Shown in pieces: positions 5,855-10,893 of a stretch of DNA of 10,893 nt. Position 1 is the first letter of the stretch, and the number at the start of each line of letters is the position of its first letter. Position numbers and translations under genes: made by a program. The notes below the pieces were generated by a model. That model made no database searches. It was not told the origin of the DNA and saw only the letters and a list, made by a program, of their open reading frames with translations. Origin of the DNA: Phycisphaeraceae bacterium (GTDB taxonomy: Bacteria; Planctomycetota; Phycisphaerae; Phycisphaerales; Phycisphaeraceae); the NCBI GenBank assembly GCA_029260695.1, contig JAJDCT010000153.1, forward strand, positions 1 to 10,893. Reading direction: 5' to 3'.

Positions 5855-5893
5855 GGGCTGGGTGTTAGGGTTTTGGGAGTGGGTTGGGCGGGG
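5855..5893 (+). other. G-tract cluster between rpoN and the SAM hydrolase gene
   Basis: Seven G-tracts of three or four bases (5855, 5860, 5868, 5875, 5881, 5886 and 5890) are separated by loops of 1-5 bases. This fits the G-quadruplex pattern on the plus strand, and also in the RNA if transcribed rightward. It starts seven bases after the rpoN stop and ends 37 bases before the next start. No terminator hairpin was seen. Confidence 0.6.
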
Positions 5894-5930
5894 AAGCAGA
5901 AGAGAACCATAAGCTGCTTGGGCAGAGTCG

Positions 5931-6785
5931 ATGACCATCGAACACACATCAACCGCAAACCCGAATCCGCAAGTTACAAGCCCCATCATCACTCTGACAA
6001 CGGACTTTGGTTCGGCCGATACTTTTGTAGCGCAGATGAAGGGTGTGATCGCCGGGGTCGCGCCGCACGCCCGGGTCATCGACGGGGCACATGGTCTGCC
6101 GGCTCAGAACATTCTTGCCGGCGCGGTGGCGTTGGATTCGTTGGTCGATGCGTTTCATGATGGGACGATCCACGTCGCTGTGGTCGATCCCGGGGTCGGC
6201 ACAGAACGTGAGGCGGTGGCGGTGCAGACAGATAGGTTCGTGTTGGTCGGCCCTGACAACGGGTTGTTTACGCTTGTGCTGGATCGGCACCCCCCCACCG
6301 CGATCATCCGACTGACCGACCCGGCGTATCACCGCGCCGCGGTGAGCGCGACGTTCCACGGCCGAGACATCTTTGCACCGGTCGCTGCGCACCTTGCAAA
6401 CGGTACGGCGATCGAGTCACTGGGCGAGCCGGTCACGACGCTGGTCAACCTGAGTATCCCGCAGCCGAGTGAGACAACTGACGGCCTGACTGCCGTGGTC
6501 CTGCTGGCGGATCAATTCGGCAACCTGGTCACCAACCTGACCCGCGATCACTATGACACCTGGCTTTCGGAGGGCCGTGCCGGGGGCGCTGGGGGCGCGG
6601 TTGTCAGCGTGAAGGGGCGAGAGATCGGCCCGGTGCGGCGGGCGTTTGCCGATGTGGGGCCGGGCGAACCGGTGGCCTACTTCGGGGGTTCCGGGCGTCT
6701 GGAGTTGGCGGTGCGCAACGGCTCGGCTCAGGCGAAGTTTGGCAGCGCGTTCGCGGTTACACTCTGTGCGAAGGAAACCAAGTGA
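5931..6785 (+). CDS. SAM hydrolase (SAM hydroxide adenosyltransferase, DUF62/COG1912)
   Basis: Members of this family split S-adenosyl-L-methionine with water (as hydroxide) into adenosine and L-methionine; they are relatives of the SAM fluorinase and chlorinase. Signatures in order: TTDFG (23-27, with the ribose-contacting Asp25), VVDPGVGTER (84-93), GPDNGLF (107-113), FHGRDIFAPVAAHL (142-155) and DQFGNLVTN (194-202). The Asp-Arg-His triad known from the hydrolases is matched by Asp86, Arg93 and His143, which favours the hydrolase over the halogenase reaction. At 284 residues it is a normal length. ATG 5931 begins a short unstructured head of about 18 residues before the first strand; no good Shine-Dalgarno site is seen. 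The FkbM methyltransferase gene starts ten bases after the stop, so the two are probably co-transcribed. Confidence 0.92.
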   Translation: MTIEHTSTANPNPQVTSPIITLTTDFGSADTFVAQMKGVIAGVAPHARVIDGAHGLPAQNILAGAVALDSLVDAFHDGTIHVAVVDPGVGTEREAVAVQTDRFVLVGPDNGLFTLVLDRHPPTAIIRLTDPAYHRAAVSATFHGRDIFAPVAAHLANGTAIESLGEPVTTLVNLSIPQPSETTDGLTAVVLLADQFGNLVTNLTRDHYDTWLSEGRAGGAGGAVVSVKGREIGPVRRAFADVGPGEPVAYFGGSGRLELAVRNGSAQAKFGSAFAVTLCAKETK

Positions 6786-6795
6786 GCGCCGCGTC

Positions 6796-7638
6796 ATGTC
6801 AGTGAAAGATAAACTGATCGGCTGGGGGATTCGGCTGTACCGCCGGACGCCGTTGTGCCCCGGGTGTGGGGCGTTTTTCGCGCAGTGCCTGTCGCGTGTG
6901 CAGGGTGCTAGCGAGCGGGTTGTGACACGGGAGATGGATGGGTTCCGTATCAGCCTCGACCTGACGTACACGGTCGACAGCCAGATCTACTACAGCGGCG
7001 TGTTTGAGCCGGCGACCGTGGCGATGCTCCGGCGGCTGGTTAAGCCGGGGGACACGGTGTTCGATGTCGGGGCGAACATCGGTTACCTGAGCCTGATCCT
7101 GCGGACTTGCGTGGGTGACAGCGGTCGGGTCGTGAGTTTCGAACCGATCCCGCAGATGGTCCAGCGGCTGCGTGCAAACATCGAACTCAATGGCTTTGAT
7201 AATATCGAGCAGGTTCGTGCCGGTCTCAGCGATGCGGCGGGCTCGGTGATGCTGGCTCTGGACAAGGCCATCCGACTGGACGGGCGGGCAGGCGAGCCCC
7301 AGGCGGTCGAGTTGATCACGCTTGATGACTACGTCGCTCGCCACGCGACCAGCCGGATCGACCTGATCAAGATCGACACCGACGGTGCGGAGCCGGCGGT
7401 GCTGCGCGGCGCGGATCAGACACTTGGGGGATTCAAGCCGGTCGTAGTGATCGAGTTGGGTGTCCGCGAGTTGGACGCCGCGGCCGAATCAATCGAATTA
7501 CTACGGGGTCACGGCTACGGTTTCTTCGACGAATCGGGGACACAAGTGATCGACGACCCGCTGGGCGCGGTCAGGTCGCTGGCGGCGGGCACGACCACGA
7601 ACCTCGTCGCCCGGTGGAAAGAGGTCGCCGATGGGTAA
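6796..7638 (+). CDS. FkbM-family SAM-dependent methyltransferase
   Basis: This 280-residue enzyme probably O-methylates a sugar or other polar group using SAM. The Rossmann motif I is VFDVGANIGYLSL (88-100), with the acidic strand end SFEP (114-117) and the FkbM hallmark ITLDDYV (174-180) followed by IDLIKIDTDGAEPAVLRGA (188-206). The frame is open 50 codons upstream, but that part overlaps the SAM hydrolase gene and is Arg/Trp-rich chance sequence, so the ATG ten bases after that gene's stop is chosen. A CPGC motif at 21-24 with Cys31 nearby is unusual but not enough to claim a metal site. It overlaps the following glycosyltransferase gene by eight bases. The context suggests methylation of a surface glycan, although FkbM domains also occur elsewhere. 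Confidence 0.9.
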   Translation: MSVKDKLIGWGIRLYRRTPLCPGCGAFFAQCLSRVQGASERVVTREMDGFRISLDLTYTVDSQIYYSGVFEPATVAMLRRLVKPGDTVFDVGANIGYLSLILRTCVGDSGRVVSFEPIPQMVQRLRANIELNGFDNIEQVRAGLSDAAGSVMLALDKAIRLDGRAGEPQAVELITLDDYVARHATSRIDLIKIDTDGAEPAVLRGADQTLGGFKPVVVIELGVRELDAAAESIELLRGHGYGFFDESGTQVIDDPLGAVRSLAAGTTTNLVARWKEVADG

Positions 7639-8428
7639 CGGCACCGCACCCGATATCAGCATCGTCATCCCTACGTTTAACCAGGCGTCGTTCCTGCCGG
7701 CGACACTGGACAGTGTCTTGAACCAGGATAACCCGCCGGGGATACAGGTAATTGTTGTAGATGGGTGCAGCACCGATGGCACGCTTGAGATCCTCAAGGG
7801 GCTTAATGACCCGCGCGTCACATGGACCAGCGAGCCCGATGAAGGCCAGACCCACGCGATCAACAAGGGGATGGCCAGAGCTGAGGGCGGCATTGTTGCG
7901 TGGCTGAACAGCGACGACACCTACGCGCCCGGTGCGTTGCGTGCTGTGGTTGATGCGTTTAAAGATAATCCGTCTGCGCGGTGGCTTGCCGGGCGGGTGA
8001 CGATCATCGACGAGGCGGGGAAAGAAATCCGCCGGGGCATCACGCATTACAAAGACCGTCGATTGAAGCGATACTCGTACCGGGGGCTGCTGCGAGAGAA
8101 CTTCATCAGTCAGATGGGCGTCTTCTGGCGACGTTCGTTTGCCCAGGAGCTTGGGCGGTTAGATGAGACTCTGATGTACACGATGGACTACGACTACTGG
8201 CTGCGGATGGGCGGGCGATGCGACCCTATGATCCTGGACCGTGTGCTGGCGCGGTTCCGCTTGCACGGTGGCAGCAAGAGCGGCGCGGTTGATCGGTCAC
8301 AGTTCGACGAGCAGTACAAGGTCGCCTGTAAGCACTTCGGGGACGACCGGGTCAGCCGGGTGGCCCACCGGATTAACGTCGAGAAGATCGTGTGGTCGTA
8401 TCGGCTGCTTAAGCTGCTTGGGCGGTAG
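7631..8428 (+). CDS. Family 2 glycosyltransferase
   Basis: This 265-residue GT-A fold enzyme probably transfers a sugar from a nucleotide-sugar donor onto a growing surface glycan at the cytoplasmic face. Motifs: the nucleotide-binding start ISIVIPTFNQASFL (9-22), VVDGCSTDGT (42-51), the metal-binding NSDD (93-96, in the DxD position), and the acceptor-side YTMDYDYWLRM (183-193), typical of this type of GT2. The start overlaps the end of the FkbM gene by eight bases and has AGAGG six bases upstream, pointing to translational coupling. There is no transmembrane helix. The donor and acceptor sugars cannot be told from sequence. Its last 20 bases overlap the end of the flippase gene on the other strand. 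Confidence 0.92.
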   Translation: MGNGTAPDISIVIPTFNQASFLPATLDSVLNQDNPPGIQVIVVDGCSTDGTLEILKGLNDPRVTWTSEPDEGQTHAINKGMARAEGGIVAWLNSDDTYAPGALRAVVDAFKDNPSARWLAGRVTIIDEAGKEIRRGITHYKDRRLKRYSYRGLLRENFISQMGVFWRRSFAQELGRLDETLMYTMDYDYWLRMGGRCDPMILDRVLARFRLHGGSKSGAVDRSQFDEQYKVACKHFGDDRVSRVAHRINVEKIVWSYRLLKLLGR

Positions 8429-9776
8429 GCCGGCGCATCACATGCAACAGATACACCGAGTTGACGACACCGATGAGGGCGATGCCCGCGGCCTGGAGGA
8501 GCATGACGCCGATCGCGTTGAGGAACCCGACGCATAGCCATGTGGTCAGGCAGTAGGCCCCGAGCATGACCAGCGACACGACGGTCTGGACCTTGATGTA
8601 ACCCATCCCGGCGAGGGCGGCGACGGAGATGTGGTAGATGCCGTTCGCCAGCGCGAAGGCCAGCGCGGCGAGGATCAGCGGCGTCCCCGGTCGGGCCTCC
8701 TCGCCCAGCCACCAGACGATGAACGGCTCGCCAACGGTCAGGCAGCCGGCGGCACCGATCAGCCAGAGGCCCACGACGAGCATCATGGAGTGTCGCATCG
8801 CTCGGCCGATCCACTTGTGGTCATGCGCGCGGGCCGCGTCGCCGAATGCCGGCCAGTATGAATGAGCGATCACGACGTAGCAGACGAAGATCGGGCCGAC
8901 CAGGCGGTAGACCGCGCCGTAAGGCACAACGCCGGTAGCGCCGTCCACCTGCGCTACTACTAACGCCCCGCTGTTGACCAGGAGGATCATCGCCAGGTCC
9001 GCCAGCCACAAACCCATGCCCGTTGCCAGCATCGTCCCGGCCACACGCTGCGGCACCGCACCCCCGGTTCCCCCGGCTTCCCCGGGCTCATCACTTTCCT
9101 GGACCGAGCGTGGCGGTATCAGGCGCCATGCCACGATCCAATGCAACACGCCAGCGATCACCAGCGGCGACACGATCATCACGCCCAGCCAAGGCAGTGA
9201 CCAGTCCAACCACACGCCCAGCAGCACCAACCCAAGCCCGCTGAGTTGCGAGATAATCCCAAGGAGATGGCGTGTCGCGCCGCGCTGATAGGCTTGCAAG
9301 ACAAAGCCGCTTAGCATCAGGGGTAGCGACAGCGCGGTGACCAGCATGGCCGCGACCGCAGTAGGGACGGCGTCACGGACCGCGTCCTCGCCGGTGACAT
9401 TCAGGATCGAATCGGCCCAGGGGAGGCTCCAGCCGAAGACACCGATGAGGACCACGGCCACACCGCTACTGAGTACCACGACGCCGACCGCGGCGGCGAT
9501 CACGCGCCTGGCCATCGCCGGCTGATGGAACGCGACCTGACCCAACCGCGTGAGCAAGGTGCGGTCCATACCCAGGGGCAGGACGCTGAGCCACATGGTC
9601 ATGCTGAAGATGGTGACCCACATCCCGAAGCGCTCTTCGCCGACCTCACGGATCAACACCGCGAGGATGACGAATTGCGAAATGACATACGTCGCCTGGA
9701 AGGCCACCCCTGCCACGATCGAACCGATGGCGCGGGCATCGCGGTCACTGGCTCGCTGTTGGGCCGAGTCCGTCAT
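8409..9776 (-). CDS. Wzx/MATE-like polysaccharide flippase
   Basis: This 455-residue integral membrane protein has about 12 hydrophobic helices spread evenly along its length, as in the MOP-superfamily exporters that flip lipid-linked oligosaccharides across the inner membrane. The first helices follow a short polar head (about 20-43, VAGVAFQATYVISQFVILAV, and 51-68, GMWVTIFSMTMWLSVLPL), and the motif REVGEERFGMW between them is characteristic of the family. Length is normal. The ATG overlaps the stop of the DUF2304 gene by four bases (ATGA) and has GAGG seven bases before it, so it is translated as part of that operon. The 3' end overlaps the convergent GT2 gene. Substrate is unknown; the neighbours suggest a glycan-lipid. 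Confidence 0.88.
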   Translation of the reverse strand: MTDSAQQRASDRDARAIGSIVAGVAFQATYVISQFVILAVLIREVGEERFGMWVTIFSMTMWLSVLPLGMDRTLLTRLGQVAFHQPAMARRVIAAAVGVVVLSSGVAVVLIGVFGWSLPWADSILNVTGEDAVRDAVPTAVAAMLVTALSLPLMLSGFVLQAYQRGATRHLLGIISQLSGLGLVLLGVWLDWSLPWLGVMIVSPLVIAGVLHWIVAWRLIPPRSVQESDEPGEAGGTGGAVPQRVAGTMLATGMGLWLADLAMILLVNSGALVVAQVDGATGVVPYGAVYRLVGPIFVCYVVIAHSYWPAFGDAARAHDHKWIGRAMRHSMMLVVGLWLIGAAGCLTVGEPFIVWWLGEEARPGTPLILAALAFALANGIYHISVAALAGMGYIKVQTVVSLVMLGAYCLTTWLCVGFLNAIGVMLLQAAGIALIGVVNSVYLLHVMRRPTAQAA

Positions 9777-10120
9777 TCGTCCTCGCCGTCCGTGTCACGC
9801 AAAGAGAGGACCCCCAAGCGCTGGGCCAACTCGTTGATCTTCTTCTCCTGCACACTCAGGAGGCTAAGCATCTTGAGGTTCATGATAACCATGAACGTGG
9901 TGACCATCAGGATGGTGAGCGTGCGGTAGTCGACGTGGAGCCACTGCGCGAGGATGCCCATCCCGTCGCGCCACACGGCGAGGACAAGGAAAGGGAGCCC
10001 CAGGAACATGAACAGCAGCGCGTAGCGTTCCTTGAGTCGGCCGGCGCGTAGGCTGCGGACGGTCAGGGTCAGGATCAAACCGCCGATGACAAGCACGATC
10101 AGGTTACGGGTCAGGTCCAT
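9773..10120 (-). CDS. DUF2304 family small membrane protein
   Basis: This 115-residue protein has three transmembrane helices (about 6-22, 33-49 and 65-85). The conserved DUF2304 features are the cytoplasmic RSLRAGRLKERYALLFMFLG segment (22-41) and a short coiled-coil tail (about 88-103, LSVQEKKINELAQRLG). The family's biochemical role is not established, but its genes very often sit next to DPM-like family 2 glycosyltransferases and flippases, as here, and it is thought to serve polyprenyl-linked sugar metabolism. It lies 35 bases after the glycosyltransferase gene and overlaps the flippase gene by four bases. The ATG chosen gives the normal family N-terminus; a second ATG 16 bases upstream is out of frame. 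Confidence 0.88.
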   Translation of the reverse strand: MDLTRNLIVLVIGGLILTLTVRSLRAGRLKERYALLFMFLGLPFLVLAVWRDGMGILAQWLHVDYRTLTILMVTTFMVIMNLKMLSLLSVQEKKINELAQRLGVLSLRDTDGEDE

Positions 10121-10155
10121 CGGGTCCGCCTTTCATTGCGGGGGGCAAGACATTT

Positions 10156-10893
10156 TCAACGGGCACGCCGGGCCCAGGGTTCGCGTACCAGGTCCAGCAG
10201 GAGCGCTACAGTCACCTTAATGATATAGAACACGCCGAGGATGAAGGGGATGCTGGTTTTCCCTGTGGCGCGTTGCCTCATCGTGACGGGTGTTTCGCGC
10301 ACAATAAAACCCGCGCGGTGCAGCAGCAGGATCACCTCGGGCTCTGGGTAATCGTCGGGGTACCACTTAACGAAGGCGTCGATCACTTTTCGGTTGGCGG
10401 CGCGGAACCCGGATGTGCAATCGGTCAGCGACAGCCCCGACAGCAGCCGGACCACGGTGCGGATGGCCTGGATCCCGGCGGCACGAGAGATCGGGGTTGT
10501 GTACCCGGGATCGTCTGACAGGAAGCGCGACCCGATGATGAAGTCGGCGTCGGTCTGTGCGAGGGCCTCGATTAGTTTGTGGGCCTGGTCGGCGGGGTGC
10601 TGGCCGTCGCCGTCGACCTGAATCGCTACGTCGTAATCGTGTAGCTGCGCGTAGAGGTATCCGGCCTGCATCGCGCCGCCGATCCCGAGGTTAAATGGCA
10701 GACGCAGCACGGGTGTGCCTTGCGGAACGGCGGTGTGCGTGCCATCGGTCGAGCCGTCGTCAACGACCAAGACGTCTGCTTGGGGGAGGTGTTGGCGCAG
10801 ATCGTTTACGACTTGCGCCACTGACCCGGCCTCGTTGTATGCCGGGACGATCACCAGGCATTTACAAGGGGTGCCGGCGGAGGCTGCGGGCGG
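10156..10893 (-). CDS. Dolichyl-phosphate-mannose-synthase-like GT2, 5' end cut
   Basis: This enzyme probably transfers a sugar from a nucleotide donor to a polyprenyl phosphate. Counting from the GTG at 10854 (232 residues), it shows IVPAYNEAGSV (2-12), VVDDGSTDGT (30-39), VDGDGQHP (80-87, the metal-binding DxD), GSRF (108-111) and CTSGFRAANR (146-155), all typical of the DPM1-like branch of GT2. One hydrophobic helix near 203-221 (FILGVFYIIKVTVALLLDL) may anchor it to the membrane. The frame stays open for 13 more codons to the window edge (ending KCLVIVPAYNE), so the true start probably lies outside; the GTG is only a fallback. It heads an operon with the DUF2304 and flippase genes. Confidence 0.9.
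   Translation of the reverse strand, partial: PPAASAGTPCKCLVIVPAYNEAGSVAQVVNDLRQHLPQADVLVVDDGSTDGTHTAVPQGTPVLRLPFNLGIGGAMQAGYLYAQLHDYDVAIQVDGDGQHPADQAHKLIEALAQTDADFIIGSRFLSDDPGYTTPISRAAGIQAIRTVVRLLSGLSLTDCTSGFRAANRKVIDAFVKWYPDDYPEPEVILLLHRAGFIVRETPVTMRQRATGKTSIPFILGVFYIIKVTVALLLDLVREPWARRAR

Noticed and set aside
4970..6079. Minus-strand open frame of 369 codons across rpoN
   Set aside because: It lies opposite the clear rpoN gene; its translation is Arg/Val/Gln-rich without motifs, as expected of an antisense shadow.
8194..8814. Minus-strand open frame of 206 codons across the GT2 and flippase junction
   Set aside because: It is a shadow frame rich in Arg, Pro and Asp over two well-supported genes.

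Overview
The window looks like chromosomal DNA from a GC-rich, Gram-negative environmental bacterium. The best guess is a member of the Planctomycetota, perhaps class Phycisphaerae. This is inferred from the PEP-CTERM exported protein, the deep-branching look of RecR and sigma-54, weak or absent Shine-Dalgarno sites, and apparent leaderless starts. There is no rRNA or other phylogenetic marker to prove it. No rRNA, tRNA, CRISPR array, transposase or phage gene was found.

Left part (1-2100) is loose, accessory-looking DNA. It holds a non-coding left flank, a sigma70-like promoter, a probable frameshifted gene relic (395-691), a secreted PEP-CTERM protein (724-1521) with a clear intrinsic terminator, then about 500 bases of intergenic DNA made of hairpins and eroded repeats. 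A two-helix membrane protein of unknown function follows (2103-2837).

Middle part (3000-5850) is housekeeping and regulation. A BFD-like [2Fe-2S] protein (minus strand) diverges from recR, and rpoN (sigma-54) follows recR. Both genes of the divergent pair have a TACAAT box 6-7 bases before the ATG, as expected for leaderless mRNAs. Four intergenic stretches around recR and rpoN carry closely spaced G-tracts (or C-tracts) that could fold as G-quadruplexes.

Right part (5931-10893) is a surface-polysaccharide and SAM-related locus in two converging operons. Rightward: a SAM hydrolase (DUF62/COG1912), an FkbM-family methyltransferase and a family 2 glycosyltransferase, tightly packed. Leftward: a dolichyl-phosphate-mannose-synthase-like glycosyltransferase (cut by the right edge), a DUF2304 membrane protein and a Wzx/MATE-like flippase. 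The two operons overlap tail to tail by 20 bases. A plausible joint role is making, methylating and exporting a lipid-linked glycan. PEP-CTERM proteins are often found in species that make exopolysaccharide, so the left-hand PEP-CTERM gene may be loosely related, but no exosortase is present here.

No clearly new multi-gene system was recognised. The most interesting items are the SAM hydrolase directly upstream of a SAM-dependent methyltransferase, the G-tract-rich promoters with leaderless starts, and the gene relic with three same-direction frameshifts.
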